64,000 nt of DNA, from contig NZ_PVNL01000044.1 of assembly GCF_002994635.1 (NCBI RefSeq), positions 62,001 to 126,000 on the forward strand. The letters run 5' to 3'. Shown here piece by piece: positions 1-7,330 of this stretch (within the stretch, counting starts at the first letter, position 1; each line of letters begins with the position of its first letter). This DNA comes from Enhygromyxa salina (lineage in GTDB: Bacteria; Myxococcota_A; Polyangia; Nannocystales; Nannocystaceae). Below the pieces are notes generated by a model, which saw only the letters and a program-made list of their open reading frames with translations, had not been told where the DNA came from and did no database searches. The translations under genes were made by a program, and so were the position numbers.

Positions 1-1
1 C

Positions 2-829
2 TACATGGATCTCTCGCTCGAGCTGCGATCCGAATACGGCATCGCGCGGGCGACCTTTTGGCGGGGGGAGATCCGCCGACTCGCAGGCGAACTCGACGGC
101 GCGGTCGAGGACTTCGAGCGGGCGTACCGACAAGCGTGGGCGCTCGGGCTGGGGGTGTTTGGGGCGGAGGTGCAGATGAAGCTGGCCGCGGTCGCGGGGG
201 CGCGAGGGGACATCGGCGGCGTGGAGGCCCATGCGAACGGCGCCGAAGCGGTGTTTGCCGAGTATCGGCCGGATCGCATGGCGGAGCTGCTGCAGGTGCA
301 CGGGCTGGCGTTGGTGGCCGGGCCCGAGCGAGTGCGTGTGCGTGGAGTCGGGCTGTTGCTCCGCGCGGTGGAGCTGCGTGAAGCGGAGCTGCAGGAGCAT
401 GGCGGAACGCGGGAGCTGCTGAGCGCGGCGCACGAGAGCTACGCGCGCGGGTTGCTGGCGGTGAACCGGGCTGATGAGGCGTTGGAGTACCTCGATCTGG
501 CGCTGCGGGTGCATCAGGAGGAGTTTGGGCACGGGAGCTGGCGGACGCGCGGGATCTTGTTGCAGAAGTTCAGGGCGCTGGTCGAGCTCAGGCAGTTCGA
601 CAACGCGGAGTTTGCTGAGCGAACGATTTTGAAGCTCGACAGGGATACCCAGCAATGGCGCCGGTACACCACCGACGCGCACTGGCTGGGCAAAAACTAC
701 GCCGATGCAGGGGAACACCGCCGCGCAACAAAAGTGCTTCGTGCAGGCCGAGCCAGGGCCATCGAACGCGGCCTGCTTGACGAGGTAGCGCGATTGGATC
801 ACGCGCTCGAGGAACTGGGAAGTAAATAG
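2..829 (+). CDS. TPR-like helical repeat protein, 3' part
   Basis: The frame is open from the window edge, so this is the C-terminal part of a longer protein; the Met at position 5 is probably internal. The 275 visible residues are all-helical, with repeated Ala/Leu/Glu-rich helix pairs such as DEALEYLDLALRVHQEEFG, the look of tetratricopeptide repeats. In myxobacteria such tails often belong to Ser/Thr kinases or AAA-ATPase regulators, but the N-terminal domain lies outside the window, so that is inference. A strong hairpin follows the TAG stop directly, which suggests this is the last gene of its transcript. Confidence 0.6.
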   Translation, partial: YMDLSLELRSEYGIARATFWRGEIRRLAGELDGAVEDFERAYRQAWALGLGVFGAEVQMKLAAVAGARGDIGGVEAHANGAEAVFAEYRPDRMAELLQVHGLALVAGPERVRVRGVGLLLRAVELREAELQEHGGTRELLSAAHESYARGLLAVNRADEALEYLDLALRVHQEEFGHGSWRTRGILLQKFRALVELRQFDNAEFAERTILKLDRDTQQWRRYTTDAHWLGKNYADAGEHRRATKVLRAGRARAIERGLLDEVARLDHALEELGSK

Positions 830-830
830 G

Positions 831-873
831 CAGCGGGGACCGGAGGGCTGTCCCCGCTGCGCTGCTCCTTTTA
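831..873 (+). terminator. Rho-independent terminator
   Basis: A perfect 10-bp stem (CAGCGGGGAC at 831-840 with GTCCCCGCTG at 850-859) encloses a 9-nt loop and is followed by a CCTTTTA run. It lies between the TPR gene and the converging Cys-rich gene, so it probably ends the former. The T-run is short. Confidence 0.6.
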
Positions 874-1335
874 GTCGAAGCAGGTTACGGTACCATCCTC
901 GTTGGTGACACCGTCGTCGCACCAGTAGATGTCCTGAAGTTCGCAGTCGTTTGATGCACCGTAGGTGTTCCAGCAGACCCCCCCATGGCAGCACATGTAA
1001 TTCGCCTGCGGCTGGGACTGGAACCCTGGCTTGCACGGGAACGCCTCGCAGAAGTCGGGAACCTCGAAGTAGCAAGTCACCGCGCCGGTGGCCCACTGCT
1101 CCCCGAGTTCGCAGTAGAAGGGCTCGCCCGCAGAGCACCGACCATCCCGAGCGCCGACGCAGCTGCGCCCCTCACAGCACACCGTGTCGTCGTAGATCGG
1201 TGCACCATCGCGGTGAGGTTCACAGAGGATCGGCCGCCCCGTATCGGTGTAGACGACGTCGCAGAGATCGGGCGCCCCCCCACTGGTAGGAGTGAGCGTC
1301 GCGAAGAACGTGAGTACCTGTATTTTGGTGAACAT
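871..1335 (-). CDS. Small secreted Cys-rich protein
   Basis: A 154-residue protein of unknown function. I chose the ATG at 1335 because it gives a short hydrophobic N-terminus (MFTKIQVLTFFATLTPTSG) fitting an export signal, and GGAAAGAAG lies just upstream as a ribosome binding site; the upstream part of the open frame is Arg-rich and looks non-coding. The mature part has about 16 Cys, several in pairs (VCC, MCC), as in extracellular disulfide-rich proteins. The C-terminus (TNEDGTVTC) resembles the end of the exported protein at 6832-7161 (TNDEGKVTC), so the two are probably paralogues. Confidence 0.6.
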   Translation of the reverse strand: MFTKIQVLTFFATLTPTSGGAPDLCDVVYTDTGRPILCEPHRDGAPIYDDTVCCEGRSCVGARDGRCSAGEPFYCELGEQWATGAVTCYFEVPDFCEAFPCKPGFQSQPQANYMCCHGGVCWNTYGASNDCELQDIYWCDDGVTNEDGTVTCFD

Positions 1336-1683
1336 GATGCTTCTTTCCGCCCGCGGATGGCGGGCAGCAGAAGCGTCGCACCGACGAAGCCCCTGCGGCC
1401 TCCGTCGCGGTCTCGCGGTCCAGTAGCGAGGCCCGCTGGGCATATGGTTCGACAGACGCAGCCTCGCAGCAGCCCAGCCCGGCAACGAACGCGGGGAGCG
1501 CCACCGGGATGACCGGGTGGGCGCCAGAAAGAAGTGGTGCGCCTGGCTACCTCGCCCGTCTCCACGACTCCCGATGGGCGGCGGCAGGTGGCTGGGAGAT
1601 GGCGGCGTCGCTCGCGTCGATCTCGGCGCCATTTTTTCGCTCGTCGAAGCGTCGAAACTCGGCGCGGTTGTCGAGCGGACTGC
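1336..1683. other. Intergenic stretch without a supported gene
   Basis: Long frames cross this stretch on both strands, but all are Arg/Pro/Ser-rich and read like high-GC shadows. It should hold the promoter of the Cys-rich gene (871-1335). I see no clear -35/-10 pair and no strong hairpin. Confidence 0.4.
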
Positions 1684-1977
1684 TCAGAGATTTTGCCGAC
1701 TCGCCCACCGCCGCAGGATGGCTTCGATGGCCACATTCAGCAGCAACATGAGCCCCGCCGCGACCAACCCCGCGATCAGTGGGCGCAGATCGAGCCAGAG
1801 AACGAACACGAAGACCGCCAAATTCCAAACCAGGACGATCGTCTTCACCCTGTCCCACTCTCGCTTTTGCAACGGGAACAGCGTGGGACCGACCGGACCT
1901 GGCGAGACCAGACGTTCGTCGTTCGGGTGGTCGTTCAATCGCGAGACCAGACGTTCGTCGTTCGGGTCGTCGTTCAA
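1684..1977 (-). CDS. Two-helix membrane protein, possible immunity partner
   Basis: The frame encodes 97 residues from a TTG at 1977 that overlaps the stop of the upstream gene (TTGA), a typical translational-coupling arrangement. Residues about 1-26 are a doubled 13-residue unit (LNDDPNDERLVSR, then LNDHPNDERLVSP), made by a 39-bp tandem duplication. The rest has two clear hydrophobic helices (KTIVLVWNLAVFVFVLWLDL and LIAGLVAAGLMLLLNVAIEA) and a basic tail. It belongs to no family I recognise. Tight coupling to a secreted protein with a hydrophobic Cys-rich tail recalls bacteriocin-immunity pairs, but that is inference from arrangement only. Confidence 0.5.
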   Translation of the reverse strand: MNDDPNDERLVSRLNDHPNDERLVSPGPVGPTLFPLQKREWDRVKTIVLVWNLAVFVFVLWLDLRPLIAGLVAAGLMLLLNVAIEAILRRWASRQNL

Positions 1978-1979
1978 TC
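1902..1979. repeat. 39-bp tandem duplication
   Basis: Two copies (1902-1940 and 1941-1979) differ at one base. The period is a multiple of three, so the copies add 13 residues in frame to the N-terminus of the two-helix membrane protein and span the stop of its upstream neighbour. Confidence 0.9.
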
Positions 1980-2525
1980 GCAATAGTCCTCCAGCGCGTC
2001 CGTTCCGATCCCTGCTGCCGCTGCCCCCGCCCCTGCGCACAAACCACATGCGGGGAACGCTGCGCAACACGCCACCGTTGTGCTCGCCACGACGCCGGCC
2101 CAGATGTACTTCCCTGCCCGCAACACCTTCTTGCCCCACGCGCTGCACTTGAACGTTTGTGAGTCGCCCGCGAACGCGTCCAAGAGCTCGGCTCCCGCCT
2201 CGCCTCCAAGTGCAACCAGGGCTGCCTGCGCCAACTCGCTAGCCGCTGGATCTGATGATGCCCAGTTGGACACGCCAGTCGCGGCGTCCCAACTCGTGTG
2301 AGCGATCGCCTCTCCATCGACGTACAGGTAGCCATCGCCACGGTTCGTGTCGTCGGCGACAATGACGACCTCTGCCGTTTCGCCGTTTGGCAGTGTGTAC
2401 GTCACCGACGTCCACCGTGTGCGGTGTCCGTCCGAGGTGGTGTACTCGTTGACCACGGCTCGCGGCGGCGGTTGGTACGTTGGAGCTGAAGCGAACACCA
2501 GTGGCAGTATCGCGTGGACCAACAT
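1974..2525 (-). CDS. Secreted protein with hydrophobic Cys-rich C-terminus
   Basis: A 183-residue protein. The ATG at 2525 gives a good signal peptide (MLVHAILPLVFASA); the frame upstream is low-complexity and lacks coding character. The middle (about 25-130) is an ordinary soluble domain. The last 55 residues change character: a short basic segment (WGKKVLRAGKY), then Gly/Ala-rich hydrophobic sequence with six Cys (ACCAAFPACGLCAGAG and a final DYCD). This two-part layout recalls secreted bacteriocin precursors whose toxic peptide is the Cys-rich C-terminal end, but I cannot place it in a known family. Its stop overlaps the start of the small membrane protein, so the two are probably made together. 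Confidence 0.55.
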   Translation of the reverse strand: MLVHAILPLVFASAPTYQPPPRAVVNEYTTSDGHRTRWTSVTYTLPNGETAEVVIVADDTNRGDGYLYVDGEAIAHTSWDAATGVSNWASSDPAASELAQAALVALGGEAGAELLDAFAGDSQTFKCSAWGKKVLRAGKYIWAGVVASTTVACCAAFPACGLCAGAGAAAAGIGTDALEDYCD

Positions 2526-3179
2526 GGACAAAAGCTGCGGCAATTCTGGACCGCGGCAACACGCAACGTCTTCGGGCCTGCGGAGAGGCCTCGCCGGCGG
2601 CAAGCCCGGTTCGCAGATCGTGTCACTCGAGCGCAGAACGACGCTCGCGGCGACCGATCTCGAGGTGCTCGCCAAGCAACCCGCTCGACATTCCTTGGGC
2701 GAGAGGTGCCAGCCCGAAGGCCATTCCGCGCGAGCGCGCGTGTCGCAGCACGTCGTCGAGCAACCGCACAATAGACGCCGCCTCGCATAAAACGACGAGA
2801 AAAGTTGCGGGCTCGACTCATGCGGATGGCACGTAGTCGTGGTTCGAACGTGGCAGATTGCCTCCGGCTCGACATACTTCGCCTCCGCCTTCGCGCGCGC
2901 CGTCTCCACCACCTTCGCCGCGTCGGCGTCGGTCCAGGGCTTGCCGGCGGCGCGGGCCTTGGCGCGGGCGGCAGCCTCGGCCTTGTCTCCGGTCGGCGCT
3001 CCGGGGTCGTCTGGGACCGGGTTTCGGGGCTTTGCGTAGGTCAGGCGGCCTCGATCCGCGAGGCTGGATGGATCGCCGGTGCGCGAACCTGCACGGTCCC
3101 GAAGCTAGCCTTCAGGTCGGGTCGTGCGTGCGTGCACGCCGCTATCGGGTCGAAGATCGGACGGCGTGCCTGGTACTCC
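2526..3179. other. Gap with gene debris
   Basis: No intact gene is supported. On the minus strand at about 2840-3050 a frame reads Ala/Lys-rich (KARAAGKPWTDADAAKVVE), more protein-like than its surroundings, but it has no good start and runs into nonsense; it may be the relic of a lost gene. A 51-codon minus frame at 3041-3196 overlaps the end of the GFA gene and has no homology I recognise. The promoter of the secreted-protein gene should lie near 2526-2600. Confidence 0.35.
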
Positions 3180-3578
3180 TCAAGAGGATCGCTCATCGAA
3201 GTGGCGGGACCCCTCCATGTCAAAGTCCCAGTCGGCTCGGGACCCACAGAAGATCCGCGCCTTCACACCCACCCCGATCGGATCATCGAGGGTACCAGCC
3301 GTCAGGTAGACATTCGTCTCGTCTTCCTCGGCCGGCAGCGGTGTACCGCACGTCTTGCAGCGCGTGATCGTGTAGGTCGGGCGCAGCTCATAGGTCACGC
3401 GGTGGTCTTCGCCGGTCAGCCAGTGAAAGTTCTCCCGCTTGACAATGACGATGGCATTGCCGTTCCCGCCGCTGGCCTTGCGGCAGTTCGAGCAATGACA
3501 CATCCACACGCCGTCGACGTCGCCGTCGATGTCATAGCTGAGCGCACCACACAGGCAGCTTCCCTTTCGTCGTGACAT
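3180..3578 (-). CDS. GFA/CENP-V family zinc-binding protein
   Basis: A 132-residue protein of the GFA (glutathione-dependent formaldehyde-activating enzyme-like) fold. The family's zinc ligands are plain: CLCG near the N-terminus, CHCSNCRK with the usual A/SGG following, and CKTCGTPLP in the C-terminal half. Length and layout fit stand-alone GFA proteins. Most members have no proven reaction, and glutathione or formaldehyde as substrate should not be assumed. The ATG at 3578 is preferred over an in-frame GTG two codons upstream. It appears to be a single-gene unit. Confidence 0.85.
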   Translation of the reverse strand: MSRRKGSCLCGALSYDIDGDVDGVWMCHCSNCRKASGGNGNAIVIVKRENFHWLTGEDHRVTYELRPTYTITRCKTCGTPLPAEEDETNVYLTAGTLDDPIGVGVKARIFCGSRADWDFDMEGSRHFDERSS

Positions 3579-3714
3579 GTCCACGGGACTCTACACCGAC
3601 TTGGATCATCAAGCACGAGCGGCACCGACCCACCGCGGGTTTGAGGTCCCGGGCAGGTTGGTGCCGTCGCGGTCGGAAAGCCCCGGTGCGTCGCCCGACG
3701 TCGCGGCCCTCGAC

Positions 3715-5274
3715 CTACGGCCAGCCAAACGCGGCGCCGAAGGTCACGGTCTGAATCCCAATGAAGTCGCGGACCGAGGCCGCGGCCATGTTGTCCTTGC
3801 CAGACATGCCGTGGTCGTAGATACCGTCGAGGTTGTACATCGCCTCGTTCGCGCCGACGTCGTCGTTGAAGAAGTCCTCGGCGCACGGGTTTTGACCGAT
3901 CGCCGTGGGCGCGACGCACCAGTACGGGCCAACCTCGCCCTGGGCCACGATCATGCTGTCTGACGCGGTGACGACCGACGGCGTCACGCTGTCGTCGACG
4001 GCCGGCCGGTATTGATCACCAGCGACCCAGCCGTCCCAGAAGTTGAGCCACGCGTTGGGGTAGAACTGAACGTCGATCGCGGCGGATGCCACGATCGCGC
4101 CGATCGTCTCCCAAGCGTCGATCATGCGGGCGGCGTAGCAAGTCGTGGCCCACCACGCGATGATCGGAATCCCGCCGCGGGCGGTGCCGATATTGTCGGG
4201 GTGGGTCGCGTCGACCAGCCAGTCTCCGCTGATCATCCCGCCGCTGAGGACCTCGAACTTCGAGTCGCTCGGCACGCTGCCGCGCTTGTAGCCGTGGGCG
4301 TGGACGAAGGTGTCGAACCGATAGCCCTTGGCGGTGAGGTGCTGCATGGCGTCCATCAGACCGTCGCGGGTCGGCTCGAACACCACATCGGCGTGGCTGA
4401 ACGCCTTGTTGCTGGTCCCGTTGGCGTTGGAGGTGGCGTTGTCCATGACCAGCGCGACATAGTCGTAGGCGCCGTAGTGCTTGGACAGGTTGGTGCCCAT
4501 CGACTGCGCGAGGGTGGTGAACGCGTCGTCGTCGTAGTGGAAGTAGAGCAGCAGGGCGACACCCTCGGACGCCTTGTCGTGCTCGTCGCAGGGCTCGGGC
4601 GTGAAGTCGTCGGCGTTGGGGACGTTGTCGCCGTCGGCGTCCTCGCGCATGATCTCGACCTTGGCCGCGGCGCTGCCGTTGCACTGGTTGGGACCGCACA
4701 GGGCGACCGGGCCGAGCGTCACCGTCTGCGTTGGCACGCCGTTGCCGGGGTCGCACTCGAGGTTGATCTGCGTGCAGGCGGTGCCGACGTCGTCCTGGCC
4801 GTTGCCGCCGCCGCCGTCGTGCTCGGTGAAGTCAGCGCAGACCTGAACCTGCTCGACCGCGCCAATTGCCAGGTGATAGGTGTCGATCATCAGCTCGTGG
4901 TTCTTGCGCTCGCCGACCGTGTAGGTCCGCTCGCTGACGCTGGCCGACCCAACGGAGCCGCCGTTGCTGGTCGAGGTGACGTCGGTCGACAGCTCGCCGC
5001 GGCCTTCGGAGATGCCCTGACCGGTCACGAACTGGGTCTCGATCAGGCGAAGCTCGATGTCACAGCCACCGGGATCGGGCGGGCGTGAGGGCTCGAATTC
5101 GGGGTTTTCGCACCACTGCGGCTTGATCGGCTTGGGCTGCCAGATCCCACCCGCGCGGGGGGTCTCGAATTCAGTGTCAGCGTCGGCGTCGACGGGCTCG
5201 GCGTCACAGCCGATCGCGCACAGAGGCAGCGCCAGGGCGGTCAGGGTGAGCTGAAGTAGCGATTGTTTGGTCAT
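3715..5274 (-). CDS. Lipoprotein with caspase/gingipain-like HG and Cys motifs
   Basis: A 519-residue lipoprotein: the signal ends in a lipobox (LCAIGC). An acidic, Pro-rich linker leads to an N-terminal beta-rich domain (about 60-200), then a calcium-binding-like DADGDNVPNADD stretch. The last half has a hydrophobic strand ending in HAHG (FDTFVHAHG) and, about 60 residues on, another strand ending in a Cys (IPIIAWWATTC). Hydrophobic strand-HG and strand-Cys is the dyad layout of clan CD cysteine peptidases (caspases, gingipains). I offer that as a fold suggestion; the spacing is right but overall similarity is unknown. It could equally be an inactive surface protein. No operon partner is evident. 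Confidence 0.55.
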   Translation of the reverse strand: MTKQSLLQLTLTALALPLCAIGCDAEPVDADADTEFETPRAGGIWQPKPIKPQWCENPEFEPSRPPDPGGCDIELRLIETQFVTGQGISEGRGELSTDVTSTSNGGSVGSASVSERTYTVGERKNHELMIDTYHLAIGAVEQVQVCADFTEHDGGGGNGQDDVGTACTQINLECDPGNGVPTQTVTLGPVALCGPNQCNGSAAAKVEIMREDADGDNVPNADDFTPEPCDEHDKASEGVALLLYFHYDDDAFTTLAQSMGTNLSKHYGAYDYVALVMDNATSNANGTSNKAFSHADVVFEPTRDGLMDAMQHLTAKGYRFDTFVHAHGYKRGSVPSDSKFEVLSGGMISGDWLVDATHPDNIGTARGGIPIIAWWATTCYAARMIDAWETIGAIVASAAIDVQFYPNAWLNFWDGWVAGDQYRPAVDDSVTPSVVTASDSMIVAQGEVGPYWCVAPTAIGQNPCAEDFFNDDVGANEAMYNLDGIYDHGMSGKDNMAAASVRDFIGIQTVTFGAAFGWP

Positions 5275-5453
5275 GTGTCGGTCTTTCGGGCGTTCAGCGC
5301 GACTGCTGCGCGGCCCTACTCAAACCGTTGCCAACCACCGCTCGGGCGATGACAGAGTTTTTGCCCGGCCGCCCGCGCGAGCCTGCGCCGTTCCCGTGTC
5401 CCGTCGCACAGACTGGGTCGTCACGCTTGGCGGCAACCCGCGACGCTGCGACA

Positions 5454-6017
5454 ATGGCTCGAATGGATCCCGACGACCGCGGCGCACGGATTATCGCGGC
5501 GAATGCTGGCTTCGAGATCGTCGAGGTCGAGGGGCGGGTGTGGTTCTTCGATCGACGCACCCGCGGCCCCGGGATCGCGGCGGCGGTCAGCGGCGGCGTG
5601 GCTGCGATCACCTTGATCAACGCGGCGGTCATGGCCCTCGGCAACCTGAGCGGCGCGGGGCTTGGCGTGTCATGGTGGGGAGTCCTGGCGCTCGGTGGCG
5701 TGGCCGCGCTCGCGGGTGGGATCTGCCGGGCCGCGCTCGCGCTCCGGCAGCGTCGGGTCGGGCAGCGGCGCGCGGACATGCGGCCGATCGTGATGGCCGA
5801 CCGAGCAACCGGCGCGCTGCTCGACGAACACGGCGAGCTGATCGCTCCGCTCGCGCAGGTCCGCGCGGGACGGGGCATGTTGGTCGGCTCATCGGCGCCC
5901 GCGCTGTTCCTGCGGCCGCCCGGCGTCGGACGGATCGAGGTGTTTCGTGGCTCGCTGTTCGGCGGCGGGGTCGAGCGCGCGCAGGTGGCCTTGGCGGAGC
6001 TCGGCTTTTCCCGATAG
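5454..6017 (+). CDS. Hypothetical membrane protein
   Basis: The frame opens at 5328, but codon use and composition become protein-like only from the ATG at 5454 (or 5463). The 187 residues start with an acidic soluble part, then two hydrophobic helices (about residues 38-60 and 70-95), then an Arg-rich loop and a soluble C-terminal domain of about 80 residues. I recognise no family. The next gene starts 25 bp downstream on the same strand and is probably co-transcribed. Confidence 0.55.
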   Translation: MARMDPDDRGARIIAANAGFEIVEVEGRVWFFDRRTRGPGIAAAVSGGVAAITLINAAVMALGNLSGAGLGVSWWGVLALGGVAALAGGICRAALALRQRRVGQRRADMRPIVMADRATGALLDEHGELIAPLAQVRAGRGMLVGSSAPALFLRPPGVGRIEVFRGSLFGGGVERAQVALAELGFSR

Positions 6018-6032
6018 GCTTTTCCCGATAGG
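6005..6032. repeat. 14-bp tandem duplication at a stop codon
   Basis: The unit CTTTTCCCGATAGG occurs twice (6005-6018, 6019-6032). The first copy contains the TAG stop of the membrane protein gene, so the duplication sits in the short spacer before the next gene and pushes it 14 bp downstream. Confidence 0.85.
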
Positions 6033-6042
6033 GTGGAGGCAG

Positions 6043-6759
6043 GTGGACAGCCACAAACACAGCTGGGGTGCGCTGGGGGGCTCGGTCCTGGCGATCGCGT
6101 GCGTCCCTCGGGTTCCGGCGACGATCGTGATCCCGCCGCCGTCGAAGACGGCCGAGGTCGCGGAGCCAGGCGAGCCGGAGTCGACCAAGGTCAAGCCGCG
6201 CAAGACCGGCGACGATCCAGGGCCCCCGCGGATCGTCCGCGCCGAGCAGCTGTCGGCGTCGCAGCTGCGCCTGCACTTTAGCGAGGCGATCGGGCCGCTC
6301 GGTGCGGTCGATCCCAACGACTTTCGAGTCAGCGTGTTGAGCGTCTACATCAACCCGCGAGCGGGCTACTCCTACGCGTACTACTACGATTTTGGGTACC
6401 GGGCGTACGGCCAGCCGCTGCGCTTCACCGGCGCGCGGGTGGGCACGCTCGAGCTGGATCTGTACTTCGCGCCCGCGGTCCCGCAGCACTACTGCCGCCA
6501 GCTCGACAATTACAGTGACTATGCCCCGCCGGGGGTTCGCGCGGAGACAGCCCTGTTCCTGCACTACGCGGCCGGAGCCATCCCGATCCGTGACGACGCC
6601 GGGACGGCGCTGCAGAGCTTTGGCACCGACTGGGTCGCGGCTGGGCGCGGCGACTCGCCCGAGACCCGCCGCCAGATCGACGAGCAGCAGGCCCCGCGGG
6701 CCGGGCAGGACTTGGTGCGGATCGAGTGCGGGCCCGCGATTCCACCTGGCCCCCGCTGA
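6043..6759 (+). CDS. Hypothetical lipoprotein
   Basis: I start this at GTG 6043, preceded by GGGTGGAGG, because it gives a lipoprotein signal with lipobox LAIAC; the longer open frame overlaps the previous gene. The 238-residue product has a Pro/Lys-rich linker after the lipid Cys. It then has a domain beginning PPRIVRAEQLSASQLRLHFS, which resembles the Ig-like 'sensitivity to boundaries' style domains of surface lipoproteins, followed by a Tyr-rich loop. Function unknown. It probably forms a unit with the membrane protein upstream. The stop lies in the first copy of a short tandem repeat. Confidence 0.6.
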   Translation: MDSHKHSWGALGGSVLAIACVPRVPATIVIPPPSKTAEVAEPGEPESTKVKPRKTGDDPGPPRIVRAEQLSASQLRLHFSEAIGPLGAVDPNDFRVSVLSVYINPRAGYSYAYYYDFGYRAYGQPLRFTGARVGTLELDLYFAPAVPQHYCRQLDNYSDYAPPGVRAETALFLHYAAGAIPIRDDAGTALQSFGTDWVAAGRGDSPETRRQIDEQQAPRAGQDLVRIECGPAIPPGPR

Positions 6760-6802
6760 CAGGCCCCCGCTGACGGGCCCCCGCTGACGGGTCCCCGCTG
6801 AG
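6747..6802. repeat. 14-bp tandem repeat, four copies
   Basis: Four imperfect copies of a GGGCCCCCGCTGAC-like unit run from the end of the lipoprotein gene into the spacer; the first contains its TGA. Each unit carries a TGA, so slippage here would not extend the protein far. Confidence 0.85.
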
Positions 6803-6831
6803 CGTGAGCCGTCGTGGGCGTCTCCGGGGGA

Positions 6832-7161
6832 TCAGCCGGTGCACGTCACCTTCCCTTCGTCGTTTGTGTAGCGGTCGGTGCAGTGGAGCACCTTGGCGCA
6901 TCCGGCCACGACCGTGTGCAGGATTTGCTCGCAGCCCTCGCCGGAGCCCTTGCCCTGGGGATTGAGCGAGTCGCAGCAAAAGTAGGCGTCTTCTTTTTGG
7001 GGAGGTTTGGGCGGCGGTTCGTACTCCTCGGGAGCGCTGGCGAGATCGTGCGTCGCTGATGGCGAGCTCGAGCAGCTCGCTGCGCCGGTCGGCAGGGGCT
7101 GAGCGAGCGCGAGCGCGAGCGCGAACGCAAGCGCGATGGTGATGATCGTGGGCGTGCCCAT
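6832..7161 (-). CDS. Small exported Cys-rich protein
   Basis: A 109-residue protein with a clean signal peptide (MGTPTIITIALAFALALALA, cleavage near TGAAS). The mature part begins with a Ser/Pro/Glu-rich linker and continues with a short domain holding about eight Cys, including a CC pair. Its end (TNDEGKVTC) resembles the end of the exported protein at 871-1335, so the two are probably paralogues about 6 kb apart. Function unknown. It faces away from the lipoprotein gene upstream in the window. Confidence 0.7.
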   Translation of the reverse strand: MGTPTIITIALAFALALALAQPLPTGAASCSSSPSATHDLASAPEEYEPPPKPPQKEDAYFCCDSLNPQGKGSGEGCEQILHTVVAGCAKVLHCTDRYTNDEGKVTCTG

Positions 7162-7330
7162 GCGGATTTCGTAGCGCGTGGCCTCCCAGCCGACCAGCTG
7201 ACGCGGACGCAGTGAATGCCGATCCCTCAGTGCCGGGGGACGCCGGCGACGTTGAAGATGTTGAAGCTCGAGTCGGACCGGTCACGGCATCCAGCACCTT
7301 CGCCGCGTTGCGGCTATCGCCGGTATCGGG

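Noticed and set aside
3041..3196. 51-codon minus ORF beginning SDPLEEYQARRPIFDP
   Set aside because: It overlaps the GFA gene end and has neither recognisable family nor a good ribosome binding site; mentioned only in the gap note.
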